DNA from: RUG754 sp045545455
GTDB taxonomy: Bacteria; Bacillota; Clostridia; Peptostreptococcales; Anaerovoracaceae
Direction: 5' to 3'
Assembly: GCA_045545455.1 (NCBI GenBank)
Contig: JAZQAY010000105.1
Coordinates: 1-31,880, forward strand
DNA: 31,880 nucleotides
This document shows, in pieces, positions 22,312 through 31,713 of the stretch (its first letter is position 1; each line of letters starts with the position of its first letter). The translations under genes and the position numbers were made by a program. Below the pieces are notes generated by a model. That model made no database searches. It saw only the letters and a list, made by a program, of their open reading frames with translations, and had not been told where the DNA came from.

Positions 22312-25300
22312 ATGGAGAAGAAGAGAGAGATTAAAAAATTCAAGAGAGTGCTGGTAGCTAACCGCGGTGAGATCGCCATCCGAATCATGAGAGCCTGCAA
22401 CGAGCTGGGTATCCGTACCGTTGCCATCTATTCGGAGGAAGATAAGAACGCGCTGTTCAGAACCAAGGCTGACGAAGCATACCAGATTGGAAAAGGCAAG
22501 ACCCCTGTAGGTGCATACTTAGGCATCGACGAGATCATTTCCCTTGCAAAGAACAAAGGCGCTGACGCCATCCATCCCGGCTACGGTTTCCTTTCTGAGA
22601 ACGTGGAATTCGCAGCAGCCTGCGAGAAGGCAGGTATCGAGTTCATCGGACCTACTTCCGAGATGATGGACAACCTGGGCGACAAGATCAAGTCCAAGCT
22701 GGTGGCTCAGTCCGTGGGAGTTCCCACCGTGCCCGGCGTTGAGAAAGCTATCGAGACCGAAGAACAGGCCAGAGAATTCGCAGCGATGTGCGGTTACCCC
22801 GTGATCCTTAAGGCTGCCGCAGGCGGCGGCGGAAGAGGTATGAGGATCGTCCGTTCCGAGGAGGAACTTCTTCCTCAGTTCAGATCCGCAAGATCTGAGG
22901 CTGCCAAGGCTTTTGGTATAGATGATATTTTCATCGAGAAATACCTCGAGAACCCCAAGCATATCGAAGTGCAGATCCTGGGAGACAAGGATGGAAACAT
23001 CGTTCATCTCTACGAGCGTGACTGCTCCATCCAGAGACGTCACCAGAAGGTTATCGAGTTTACGCCTTCGCTTTGTCTCACAGACAAGCAGAGAAAGGAT
23101 ATCTGTTCAGACGCCATCAAGATCGCAAAGGCCGTCAACTACAGATCCGCAGGTACAGTCGAGTTCCTTCTCGATCACACCACAGGAAAACATTATTTCA
23201 TCGAGATGAACCCCCGTATCCAGGTGGAGCACACCGTAACCGAGATGGTTACAGGGATCGACCTGGTACAGTCACAGATCCTCATCGCCGAGGGATATAC
23301 CCTTGACTCCGAGGAAGTGGGGATCCCTTCACAGGAATCCGTCAAAGTAAAAGGAAACGCCATCCAGTGCCGTGTCACCACTGAAGACCCTTCAAACAAC
23401 TTCATGCCTGACACAGGTCTCATCGAGACCTACCGTTCACCCGGCGGCTTCGGCATCCGTCTTGACGGAGGCGGCGGTTTCCAGGGAGCAAACATCACAC
23501 CGTTCTATGATTCTTTGCTGGTCAAGGTAACTGCTTTCGGAAATACCTTTGAGAAGGCAAGGATCAAGGCTATCCGTGCTTTAAGAGAGACTTCCATCAA
23601 GGGCGTCAAGACCAACCTGGCATTCATGCTGAACGTGCTGAACCACCCGCTGTTCGCAGCAGGCGAGTGCGACACGGGCTTCATCGCCAACAACCCCGAC
23701 CTGATGGATATCGATAAGGTAGAGGATACAGAGCTCAAGGTCATCGAGTTCCTTGGAAACAAATTCGTAAACGAGACAAGAGGACAGAAGCCTCACTTCA
23801 ACGTTCCCGCATTCCCCAAGTTCAAGCCGGAAGAGCTTCCTGAACTTCAGGGCAGAGGGACCAAGCAGATGTTCGATGAGATGGGAGCTGAGAAGTTCTC
23901 CAAGTACATCAGAAATCAGCAGAGGCTGTTCATCACTGACACTACCATGAGAGACGCTCAGCAGTCACTTATGGCTACCCGCGTGCGTTCAGTCGATATG
24001 GAAAAGATAGCTCCTGCAGTATCCGTATACGGACGCAAATTCTTTTCACTCGAGATGTGGGGAGGAGCTACCTTCGATACATCCTACAGATTCCTCAAGG
24101 AAGATCCATGGGAGAGACTTGAGATGCTTCGTGAGAAGTGCCCCAACATCCTCCTTCAGATGCTGATCAGAGGAGCCAACGCAGTAGGTTACAAGAACTA
24201 TCCGGATAACGTCATCCGCGAGTTCGTTAAGCAGAGCGCCAAGTCCGGAATCGACGTATTCAGGATCTTTGACTCGCTGAACTGGATCCAGGGCATGGAA
24301 GTAGCACTGGATGAGACCCTCAATCAGGGAATGATCGCAGAGCCATGCATCTGCTATACAGGAGACATCCTGGACGCTTCCAAGGATAAATATACCCTTG
24401 AATACTACGTCAGGATGGCAAAGAAATTAGAGAAGAAGGGTGCCCACATCCTGGGCATCAAGGATATGTCCGGACTGCTCAAGCCCACTGCAGCATCCAA
24501 GCTCATCGGTGAACTGAAGCAGGAGATCGGAATTCCTATCCACCTTCACACTCACGACACTTCCGGAAACGGCGTAGCTACGGTTCTCATGGCTGCCCAG
24601 GCCGGAGAGGACATCGTGGACGCAGCGTTCAACTCCATGTCAGGACTTACTTCGCAGCCCGCCCTCAACTCCATCGTAGCTGCTCTTCAGCACTCCGACA
24701 GAGACACAGGACTCGATTCCGACGGACTCCAGAAGATCTCCGAATACTGGAGAGACGTACGTCCCGTATACAAAGAATTCGAATCAGAGCTTAAGACCGC
24801 ATCCGCAGAGATCTACAAGTACGAGATCCCCGGCGGCCAGTACTCCAACCTTCAGGCTCAGGTAGAGTCCTTCGGACTCGGCCACAGGCTGGATGAAGTA
24901 AAGGATATGTACAAGGCCGTAAACAAGATGCTGGGCGATATCGTTAAGGTAACACCTTCCTCCAAGGTAGTGGGAGACCTGGCCATCTTCATGGTACAGA
25001 ACGACCTCACACCCGAAAACATCGTTGAGAAAGGCGCATCCATCGACTTCCCTGATTCCACGGTATCCTACTTCGAGGGCATGATGGGACAGCCTGAAGG
25101 CGGCTTCCCGAAGGATATCCAGAAGGTTGTACTTAAGGGCAAAGAACCCATCACCTGCAGGCCCGGCGAGCTCCTGCCTCCTGAAGATTTCGAAGGCATC
25201 CGCAAAAAACTCCAGGATGAGCTTGAACTCGAAGGAACCGACAGAGAGGTCATCAGCTACGCTATCTATCCGAAGGTCTTTGAGGACTATATCAAGTCCA

Positions 25301-25779
25301 TCAGAAAGGACGGAAGCTTCAGATACATGGGTTCCGACATCTTCTTCCACTCACTGGCAGAAGGCGAGACCTGCGAGGTGAAGCTTTCAGAAGGACACAT
25401 CCTCATGGTCAAGCTCCAGGAAGTACATCCTGTTGACAACGAGGGCATGAGAGAGGCCGTATTCGAAGTCAACGGCAACCGCCGTGTCATCAAGATCAAG
25501 GATAAGACGGTAACCACCAACTCTTCAACTTCAGTGCTTTATGCCAACGAGGATGATCCGCTTGAGATCGGCGCCAACATCCCCGGCGGTATCGTAAAGG
25601 TACTGGTGAAGGAAGGCGAGCAGGTAGAGGCAGGTCAGCCGATAGCTGTTATCGAAGCCATGAAGATGGAGACCAATATCCTTGCAAATGTGGCAGGAAC
25701 CATCGAGAGGATCTACGTATCCGAAGGTTCGCAGGTCAAGGCCGGCGAGATGGTAGCCAAGATGAAGGAAACCAAATAA
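22312..25779 (+). CDS. pyc: Pyruvate carboxylase
   Basis: This 1155-residue single-chain biotin enzyme carboxylates pyruvate to oxaloacetate using ATP and bicarbonate. The N-terminal biotin carboxylase domain (about 10-460) has ANRGEIAIRI and the Gly-rich AAGGGGRGMRIV loop; the carboxyltransferase domain (about 540-830) opens with TDTTMRDAQQSL and includes HTHDTSGNG; the C-terminal biotinyl domain carries Lys1118 in EAMKMETN. I chose ATG 22312 because AGGAGA lies 6 nt upstream; the frame opens earlier, but the extra 45 residues are atypical and unsupported. It supplies oxaloacetate for aspartate-family synthesis, consistent with thrC next door. Confidence 0.97.
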   Translation: MEKKREIKKFKRVLVANRGEIAIRIMRACNELGIRTVAIYSEEDKNALFRTKADEAYQIGKGKTPVGAYLGIDEIISLAKNKGADAIHPGYGFLSENVEFAAACEKAGIEFIGPTSEMMDNLGDKIKSKLVAQSVGVPTVPGVEKAIETEEQAREFAAMCGYPVILKAAAGGGGRGMRIVRSEEELLPQFRSARSEAAKAFGIDDIFIEKYLENPKHIEVQILGDKDGNIVHLYERDCSIQRRHQKVIEFTPSLCLTDKQRKDICSDAIKIAKAVNYRSAGTVEFLLDHTTGKHYFIEMNPRIQVEHTVTEMVTGIDLVQSQILIAEGYTLDSEEVGIPSQESVKVKGNAIQCRVTTEDPSNNFMPDTGLIETYRSPGGFGIRLDGGGGFQGANITPFYDSLLVKVTAFGNTFEKARIKAIRALRETSIKGVKTNLAFMLNVLNHPLFAAGECDTGFIANNPDLMDIDKVEDTELKVIEFLGNKFVNETRGQKPHFNVPAFPKFKPEELPELQGRGTKQMFDEMGAEKFSKYIRNQQRLFITDTTMRDAQQSLMATRVRSVDMEKIAPAVSVYGRKFFSLEMWGGATFDTSYRFLKEDPWERLEMLREKCPNILLQMLIRGANAVGYKNYPDNVIREFVKQSAKSGIDVFRIFDSLNWIQGMEVALDETLNQGMIAEPCICYTGDILDASKDKYTLEYYVRMAKKLEKKGAHILGIKDMSGLLKPTAASKLIGELKQEIGIPIHLHTHDTSGNGVATVLMAAQAGEDIVDAAFNSMSGLTSQPALNSIVAALQHSDRDTGLDSDGLQKISEYWRDVRPVYKEFESELKTASAEIYKYEIPGGQYSNLQAQVESFGLGHRLDEVKDMYKAVNKMLGDIVKVTPSSKVVGDLAIFMVQNDLTPENIVEKGASIDFPDSTVSYFEGMMGQPEGGFPKDIQKVVLKGKEPITCRPGELLPPEDFEGIRKKLQDELELEGTDREVISYAIYPKVFEDYIKSIRKDGSFRYMGSDIFFHSLAEGETCEVKLSEGHILMVKLQEVHPVDNEGMREAVFEVNGNRRVIKIKDKTVTTNSSTSVLYANEDDPLEIGANIPGGIVKVLVKEGEQVEAGQPIAVIEAMKMETNILANVAGTIERIYVSEGSQVKAGEMVAKMKETK

Positions 25780-25785
25780 CAATAC

Positions 25786-26166
25786 AGTGTCAGCTTCTGG
25801 TTTTGCCAGGGGCTGACACTTTGACTAACAGATGCGGTGTCAATTTTTTGTGAAATGATCGGGCCGGTGATGCGGTGTCAATTTTTTGCAAAATGATGGC
25901 TTTTGACACCCGGCCGACGATGTGGTGTCAATTCTTTTATAAACAGAGCAAATTGACACCCGATATTGCGTTTTAGAAGTCAATTATCAACAAAATATTT
26001 AAATTTGAAACCCAAATCCGAAAAAAAGGTGTCAGATTTTGCGGAAACGTGGGATTTTGGCATAAAAAAATGGATTTCGGGTGTCAATCATCAGCAAGAT
26101 AAATAATTTTGACACCCTATTAAAAAACAGGTGTCAAGCTGCTTCAAAACAGAGCAAATTGACACC
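25786..26166. repeat. Array of eight palindromic units at about 50-bp pitch
   Basis: Units start at 25786, 25836, 25874, 25924, 25976, 26028, 26080 and 26130. Complete units are exactly 37 bp: GGTGTCAA, a 21-bp variable centre, TTGACACC; linkers are 13-15 bp. The first (AGTGTCAG...CTGACACT, 35 bp with an inner CTGG/CCAG stem) follows the pyc stop and probably acts as its terminator. The second lacks its right arm, and those at 25976 and 26028 are degenerate. Units at 25924 and 26130 share AAACAGAGCAAATTGACACC. The array fills almost the whole pyc-thrC gap and contains no gene. Confidence 0.8.
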
Positions 26167-26217
26167 CAATTGTAAAATATGGACGGCGGGATGCCGTTCA
26201 GTGATCAAGGAGACATT

Positions 26218-27711
26218 ATGCTTTACGTATCAACGAGAGGAAGCCTTAACAAAAAGACCGGCGCTCAGGCCGTGATCCAGGGAATAGCTGAGGACAAGGG
26301 ACTTTACTTTCCCGCCTACATCCCCGAACTGCCTTTCAAGGTAGAGGATATGCTGGATGCATCATACAAGGAGATCGCAAAGAAGATCCTTCTCTGCTAC
26401 TTCGACGACTTCACAGAAGAGGAGATGGACTACTGCGTGAACGGCGCATACGATTCCAAGTTCACAGCGTCCGATGTCTGCGAACTTAAAGAGGCTGACG
26501 GAGTGAACTTCCTGGAACTCTATCATGGAAAGACCGCAGCTTTCAAGGACATGGCGCTTTCCATCCTGCCTTACCTTCTCACCACTTCCATGAAGAAAGA
26601 GGGAGTAACGGACAAGGTGCTGATCCTGACAGCGACCTCCGGAGATACCGGAAAGGCTGCTCTCGAGGGATTCTCCGACGTTCCGGGAACCGAGATAATC
26701 GTGTTCTATCCCGACGGAGGAGTTTCACAGGTACAGCGTCAGCAGATGATAACCACTGCAGGTCTCAACACTCACGTCTACGCCGTTAAGGGTAACTTCG
26801 ACGACTGCCAGACAGAGGTAAAGAAGATCTTCAACGACCCCGAGATCAAGGCAGCCCTTAAGGAGAAGGAGATCATCTTCAGCTCCGCAAACTCCATCAA
26901 TATCGGCCGTCTCGTTCCTCAGGTGGCATACTACGTCTACTCATACGTGAAGATGGTAGCCCGCGGCGTGATCAAGAACGGCGAGCCCATGAACGTGGTG
27001 GTTCCCACAGGAAACTTCGGGAACATCCTGGCTGCCTACATGGCATCCAAGATGGGTATCCATGTCAATAAGTTCATCTGCGCATCAAACGACAACAAAG
27101 TTCTGACCGACTTCATCAGGACCGGACTCTACGACATAAGACCGGAGACCAGAGACTTCATGCTGACCAATTCACCTTCCATGGACATCCTGATCTCATC
27201 AAACCTGGAGAGACTGCTGTTCCTTCTGAACGGCCGCGACACTGACCAGGTGAACGAGTGGATGTATTCGCTGGAGGCTCTCGGCTTCTATACGGTGCTG
27301 GATTCCGAATCCTTCATGGAAGGAATGAAGGTGTTCTGGGGCGGGTACTGCGTTGAGGAAGATACTCTCAAGGCCATCGGCGACATGTGGAAGGATCACG
27401 GCTATCTGATGGATACCCACACCGCCGTTGCATACAAAGTCTATAAGGACTATGTGGCTGAGACAGGTGATGAGACACCCGCAGTGCTGGCATCCACAGC
27501 ATCCGCATTCAAGTTCGCTGAAGCAGTAGGCTCAGCTCTCGGACTTCCCAAGGCTGAGAACGGCTTCAGAGCAGTGGAGGACCTGGAGAAGGCAACCGGA
27601 GTTTCAGTGCCTTATGGTCTTAAGGATCTTGATAAGAAAGAAGTTAAGCACACCGGAGTTGTCACCATCGAAGAGATGCCCGGGGTTGTGCTGGACGTTA
27701 AACATGACTAA
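26218..27711 (+). CDS. thrC: Threonine synthase
   Basis: This 497-residue PLP enzyme converts O-phosphohomoserine to threonine. The Schiff-base Lys110 sits in GKTAAFKDMAL, followed by the phosphate-binding LTATSGDTGKAAL and the later SSANSINIGRLVPQ and VVPTGNFGN motifs of the long (class I-like) threonine synthases. AAGGAG sits 5 nt before ATG 26218; an ATG 39 bases upstream lies close to the palindrome array and lacks a ribosome binding site. The 3' end overlaps the next gene by 8 nt. The repeat array upstream may be part of its transcript leader. Confidence 0.95.
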   Translation: MLYVSTRGSLNKKTGAQAVIQGIAEDKGLYFPAYIPELPFKVEDMLDASYKEIAKKILLCYFDDFTEEEMDYCVNGAYDSKFTASDVCELKEADGVNFLELYHGKTAAFKDMALSILPYLLTTSMKKEGVTDKVLILTATSGDTGKAALEGFSDVPGTEIIVFYPDGGVSQVQRQQMITTAGLNTHVYAVKGNFDDCQTEVKKIFNDPEIKAALKEKEIIFSSANSINIGRLVPQVAYYVYSYVKMVARGVIKNGEPMNVVVPTGNFGNILAAYMASKMGIHVNKFICASNDNKVLTDFIRTGLYDIRPETRDFMLTNSPSMDILISSNLERLLFLLNGRDTDQVNEWMYSLEALGFYTVLDSESFMEGMKVFWGGYCVEEDTLKAIGDMWKDHGYLMDTHTAVAYKVYKDYVAETGDETPAVLASTASAFKFAEAVGSALGLPKAENGFRAVEDLEKATGVSVPYGLKDLDKKEVKHTGVVTIEEMPGVVLDVKHD

Positions 27712-28750
27712 AAAAACAATTGCTGTTGCCGGGGCTTTTATCGCGTGGATCATGGGATCCGGCTTTGCTACCGGTCAGGAGATATTCCAGTTTTTTACAA
27801 GTTACGGATATATGAGTTATGTGATCCTCGCCATCAATTTGGCGGGGTTCCTTTTGGTGGGTACGGAGATCCTGGAGGCAGGGCAGGCACACCGGGATAT
27901 AGAAGGGTTCAATCACTTTGAGTATTTTTGCGGTAAAAAGATCGGCACCTTATACAGCTGGGTCCTGCCGCTTAACATGTTCGGAGGCCTGAGCATCATG
28001 CTTTCAGGAGCGGGGACTGCCCTTAACGAATACTTCGGGATCAACATTCACGTAGGTATGGTGATCATGGCAGTTCTGGCATTCCTTTCGTACGCCATCG
28101 GATTTGAGCGCTTCCTTAAGATCGCATCTTCCATCGGTCCTTTGATAATATGCTTTACACTAACCGTCGGACTGCTAACGGTCATCAGGAATTCAGGGGA
28201 CATAAGCGGCATAACGGAGTTCGAAAAAGAGATGGAAGCCAGGCAGCCGGTGCCTTTCTGGTGGCTTTCTGCACTTCTGTATATATCGTATAACCTTTGG
28301 GGCGGTTCCAAGTATTACACCGCCCTGGGAGCAAGCGCTCCTACGCTTAAGGAAGCGAGAAACGGCGCGATCCTCGGGACCCTTGCGCTCATGCTGGGTG
28401 TATTTTTGATGAATACAGCCATGCTCACCGAGATGAAGAACGTGCTGATCTTCGGCGTTCCCACACTCTATCTGGCGAAGCAGATATCATTCATACTCGG
28501 CGCGGTTTTCAGCATCATGCTTTTGATGGGGATCTTTTCCACGTCGAGCGCCATGCTCTGGATGGTCTGCGATAAGTTCGCAGTTCAGGGAACAAAAAAG
28601 GGCAACGCGACAGCTGTCTGCGTGACCATAGGTGCTTTCATATTGGGACTTTTCCCTTTTATATCGCTGATCGGTGTCATATATACGATCCTGGGTTATC
28701 TGGGATTCGTGCTCATAGCATGCATCTTGTATAAAAGATTCAAGGGATGA
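27704..28750 (+). CDS. YkvI-like membrane transporter (APC superfamily)
   Basis: This 348-residue integral membrane protein has about ten hydrophobic helices, starting KKTIAVAGAFIAWIMGSGFATGQEIFQFF. The unwound-helix motif GSGFATGQE is typical of APC-type carriers and of YkvI/COG3949 proteins. ATG 27704 lies inside the last codons of thrC, giving an 8-nt overlap, so the two are probably translationally coupled. An amino-acid (perhaps threonine-related) transport role is inferred from this coupling only; no substrate is established for the family that I can cite. Confidence 0.85.
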   Translation: MTKKTIAVAGAFIAWIMGSGFATGQEIFQFFTSYGYMSYVILAINLAGFLLVGTEILEAGQAHRDIEGFNHFEYFCGKKIGTLYSWVLPLNMFGGLSIMLSGAGTALNEYFGINIHVGMVIMAVLAFLSYAIGFERFLKIASSIGPLIICFTLTVGLLTVIRNSGDISGITEFEKEMEARQPVPFWWLSALLYISYNLWGGSKYYTALGASAPTLKEARNGAILGTLALMLGVFLMNTAMLTEMKNVLIFGVPTLYLAKQISFILGAVFSIMLLMGIFSTSSAMLWMVCDKFAVQGTKKGNATAVCVTIGAFILGLFPFISLIGVIYTILGYLGFVLIACILYKRFKG

Positions 28751-28778
28751 AAAAAGAACTGCTGATGCAGTTCTTTTT
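28751..28778. terminator. Bidirectional terminator between the ykvI-like gene and galM
   Basis: AAAAAGAACTGC (28751-28762), loop TGAT, GCAGTTCTTTTT (28767-28778). It is a perfect 12-bp stem, U-tailed in both directions, starting right after the transporter stop and touching the galM stop codon. Confidence 0.9.
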
Positions 28779-29839
28779 TAATCCTTTATCTGAAATTTGA
28801 ATGATGTAGTATGCAAATATGTATCTCCGGCCTTCAGCACAGTGGAAGGAAACGCCGGATGGTCAGGGGAGCAAGGGTAGTGCTGGGTCTCCAGGGCGAA
28901 GCCGCTCCGGTGAGTATACTTAACGCCGGATTTTCCGGGACTTGAGATCTGATCCAAATAGTTTCCGCTGTAGAACTGGAGGCCGGGCTGAGTGGTGTAT
29001 ACAATGAGCAAAATACCCGTCCCGGGGCAGTATGCCTGGGCTGCGAAATATGCTTCGGGGCACCTGGGCTGAGCAGCAGGGCCATCGCCTCCGCGGAGGA
29101 TATAGCAGTGGTCATAGCCGCCTACCAGATCCCTCTGTTCGCAGGGCTCATTAAAGCCATCTCCGATCCTTCGAAGATTACGGAAATCCATGGGACCTTC
29201 AGCGGGAAGCGCGCGTCCTGTGGGGCAGCAGTCTGCAGAGGTTTCAAGATATGAATCTGCAGCGATCATCAATAGCTGATCATCCACTGATCCGCTGTCA
29301 TGGCCTGCAAGGTTGAAGTAGCTGTGGTTTGTGAGATTTATTATAGTATCCTGATCGCTTACCGCTTCATAGCGCAAGGTCAGGACGTTGTCTTCATCGA
29401 GGGAGCAGAACGCGTTAACACGTACTTCTCCCGGAAGTCCATCCTCGCCGTCTGGGCTGGTGTAGCTGAAGTGCAGCCCTTCGTCGGACACTTCAGCTTT
29501 GAACAGGCGTCTGCTCAGCACTCCGTGAAGGTGATTGGGACCGTCGTTAGGCTCCAGAAGATATTCTTTTCCGTTCAGTGTGAAGCGCGAATTTTTGATG
29601 CGGTTGGCATAGCGTCCGACCAGGGCTCCGAGGTAGGCAGGGTCATCCTCGTATGATGCCACGTCGTCGTATCCCAGGACCACGTCCACGGTGTTTCCAT
29701 CGCGGTCGGGTACGGTGAGTTCTGTCAGTATGCAGCCGTAATCGATGAAGCGGGCGGTCATACCATTGGGATCTGTCATTGTAAAGGCGGTCACTTCCCT
29801 GCCGTCTTTTAAATATCCGAATGTGTCTTTTGTGATCAT
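28778..29839 (-). CDS. galM: Aldose 1-epimerase (mutarotase)
   Basis: This 353-residue enzyme interconverts alpha and beta anomers of glucose or galactose. Family motifs are NRIKNSRFTLNG, the catalytic His region GPNHLHGV, TNHSYFNLAGH, GGYDHCY, and the catalytic Glu in ALETQHYP. The start is ATG 29839 with AGAGGAA upstream; a longer frame to 30043 exists but the extra 68 residues are non-homologous and overlap the divergent promoter. The gene stands alone, convergent with the transporter gene and divergent from the Cys-rich gene. An insertion of about 15 residues around 'GGDGPAAQPRCPEAY' looks lineage-specific. Confidence 0.94.
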   Translation of the reverse strand: MITKDTFGYLKDGREVTAFTMTDPNGMTARFIDYGCILTELTVPDRDGNTVDVVLGYDDVASYEDDPAYLGALVGRYANRIKNSRFTLNGKEYLLEPNDGPNHLHGVLSRRLFKAEVSDEGLHFSYTSPDGEDGLPGEVRVNAFCSLDEDNVLTLRYEAVSDQDTIINLTNHSYFNLAGHDSGSVDDQLLMIAADSYLETSADCCPTGRALPAEGPMDFRNLRRIGDGFNEPCEQRDLVGGYDHCYILRGGDGPAAQPRCPEAYFAAQAYCPGTGILLIVYTTQPGLQFYSGNYLDQISSPGKSGVKYTHRSGFALETQHYPCSPDHPAFPSTVLKAGDTYLHTTSFKFQIKD

Positions 29840-29937
29840 ACTATTCCTCTTTGTGTCAAAAATTTTAACAGATAAGAGGATGTTTTGCAACTTGGGCCCG
29901 GGGATGAGCTTTTGAAATATACTTTGTCCGTCCGATG

Positions 29938-29946
29938 TGGTATAAT
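29938..29946 (+). promoter_or_regulatory. Extended -10 promoter for the DUF6485/MATE pair
   Basis: TGG-TATAAT at 29938-29946 is an extended -10. No good -35 is present at 17 bp. It lies about 70 bp before the first gene, with the GC-rich TCGGAGACGAGCGGACGCG in the leader. Confidence 0.5.
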
Positions 29947-30017
29947 GTCCGTGGTTGTGCGTTCGGCTTGTCGGAGACGAGCGGACGCGTATGAAATGAA
30001 AAAGGATGGTGAACGAC

Positions 30018-30242
30018 ATGAGAGACCCGAAGGAATTTTGCACATGTACAGATCATGAATGCCCGTTCAATCCGGTGAATCACGATCAGGGATGCAGCCC
30101 TTGCATCCTGAAGAATCTTCACGAAAAAGAAATACCAAGCTGCTTCTACCACGATATCGATTTCCCGAAGCCTACGGAAGAGTATCAATACGAGGATTTC
30201 GCGGCGCTGGTAAAGGCTGCCAAGGAGAACGGTAAGTTATAG
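30018..30242 (+). CDS. Small Cys-rich DUF6485-type protein
   Basis: This 74-residue protein has eight Cys-region residues in the pattern FCTCTDHECPFNPVNHDQGC, then SPCILKNL, then IPSCFYHD. This closely fits the small clostridial family I know as DUF6485, whose function is unestablished; metal binding is plausible from the Cys spacing. AAAGGA at 30001 suits ATG 30018. It ends 3 bp before the MATE gene, so the two form an operon. Confidence 0.75.
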   Translation: MRDPKEFCTCTDHECPFNPVNHDQGCSPCILKNLHEKEIPSCFYHDIDFPKPTEEYQYEDFAALVKAAKENGKL

Positions 30243-30245
30243 TTT

Positions 30246-31625
30246 ATGTCTTTTGACAGCAAAGGATCTTTAAAACAGAATAATCAGAAAGTCGGCGACT
30301 TTTCAAAGGGCCCGGTCTGGAAAAACATAATGGCCCAGGCAGTGCCACTCACAGTAGCCCAGCTGGTGCACCTTCTGTATAACGTGGTGGACAGGATCTA
30401 CATAGGCCACATGCCGGGGGACGGAAGCATGGCGCTTACGGGTATCGGTCTGACCTTTCCTGTGGTCACGCTGATAATGGCCTTTGCGGCGCTGTTCGGG
30501 ATAGGAGGCCTTCCTCTGTTCTCGATAGAGAGGGGAGCGGGCCATCCTGAAAAGGCTGCCCGCATCATGGGGAACTCATTCTCGCTGCTTCTAATAAGCG
30601 GAGCAGCGCTCACGGTGCTGGGGTATGCGTTTTGCCGTCCGGTGCTCTTCGCTTTCGGAGCGAGCCCGGACTCATACGTATATGCAAAGGAATATCTGAA
30701 CATCTATCTCATCGGCACGATATTTCAGATGGCGACCACGGGGATGAACGGGTATATAAACGCCCAGGGCTTCCCGAGAAAGGGCATGGGCTCCATAATA
30801 ATCGGGGCGGTGTCAAATATAATACTGGACCCTATCTTCATCTTTCTTCTTAAGATGGGAGTGGCAGGCGCGGCAACAGCCAGCGTCATAAGCCAGCTGA
30901 TCTCGGCAGTCTGGGTGCTTCATTTCCTCACAGGAAAGAGGGTCCTGATCCGCCTCACGAAGGATAATATGGGCCTTGAGAAGACCACGGTCTTAAGGAT
31001 CATGAAGCTGGGGACTGCAAGCTTCATCATGCAGGGAACGAACTGCGCGGTGCAGGTGGCCTGCAACTCCATGCTCCAGATCTACGGAGGGGATATCTTC
31101 GTGGGCATCATGACCATAGTGAACTCGGTGAGAGAGATATTCATGCTTCCTGTCAGCGGAATAACCGGAGGGACTCAGCCGGTCTTAAGCTTCAACTACG
31201 GGGCCAGGGAGTACGAAAGGGTAAAAGAAGGCATACGCTTCAGCACAATTATAGGCGCTGCATATACCTTGCTTGCCTGGAGCCTGGTGCACTTCTTCCC
31301 CGGAGTCTGGTTCGGCATCTTCTCGTCCGATCCGACGCTTGCTTTAGAGGGGACGGGGATGCTGAGGATCTATTTCTTCGGCTTCATCTTCATGGCCTTT
31401 CAGTTCGCGGGGCAGACCACATTTCAGGCGCTGGGAGACGCGAAGCACGCCATATTCTTTTCGCTTCTCCGAAAGATCATAATAGTGGTGCCGCTGACGC
31501 TGATACTTCCCGCTGTTGGATTCGGCGTTAGGGGAGTCTTTCTGGCAGAGCCCATATCCAACGTGATCGGAGGGCTGGCATGCTACACCACCATGAGGCT
31601 CACGGCGTACAGAAAGCTTAAATAA
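30246..31625 (+). CDS. MATE family efflux transporter
   Basis: This 459-residue membrane protein has about twelve hydrophobic segments and the MATE features LLYNVVDRIYIGHM (first helix pair), 'MNGYINAQGFPRKGM' between helices 4 and 5, and the repeat-half motif 'QPVLSFNYGA'. The family exports drugs or metabolites in exchange for Na+ or H+. The nearest good ribosome binding site (AAGGAG at 30222) is unusually far from ATG 30246, so translation may be coupled to the upstream Cys-rich gene. Substrate unknown. Confidence 0.92.
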   Translation: MSFDSKGSLKQNNQKVGDFSKGPVWKNIMAQAVPLTVAQLVHLLYNVVDRIYIGHMPGDGSMALTGIGLTFPVVTLIMAFAALFGIGGLPLFSIERGAGHPEKAARIMGNSFSLLLISGAALTVLGYAFCRPVLFAFGASPDSYVYAKEYLNIYLIGTIFQMATTGMNGYINAQGFPRKGMGSIIIGAVSNIILDPIFIFLLKMGVAGAATASVISQLISAVWVLHFLTGKRVLIRLTKDNMGLEKTTVLRIMKLGTASFIMQGTNCAVQVACNSMLQIYGGDIFVGIMTIVNSVREIFMLPVSGITGGTQPVLSFNYGAREYERVKEGIRFSTIIGAAYTLLAWSLVHFFPGVWFGIFSSDPTLALEGTGMLRIYFFGFIFMAFQFAGQTTFQALGDAKHAIFFSLLRKIIIVVPLTLILPAVGFGVRGVFLAEPISNVIGGLACYTTMRLTAYRKLK

Positions 31626-31654
31626 CGAGAAAGCAAGCCTTGAATATTTTTTGC

Positions 31655-31696
31655 TTAAGTGTTAAGATGTTCCTTGGCGCTTGCCAAAACACTTAA
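31655..31696. promoter_or_regulatory. Nested inverted repeats before the NifX-like gene
   Basis: TTAAGTGTT (31655-31663) and AACACTTAA (31688-31696) flank TTGGC-gctt-GCCAA (31674-31687). The outer arms end just before the AAAGGAAG ribosome binding site. This could be the MATE terminator, an operator or a leader structure. Confidence 0.5.
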
Positions 31697-31713
31697 CGAA
31701 AGGAAGTAATTCA

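Noticed and set aside
25786..26166. CRISPR array
   Set aside because: Gaps between units are 13-15 bp, unit centres vary while only the arms are conserved, and no cas genes are nearby.
26013..26217. T-box or other amino-acid riboswitch before thrC
   Set aside because: No T-box consensus (AGGGTGGAACCGCG-like) or specifier loop was seen; the space is filled by the palindrome units.
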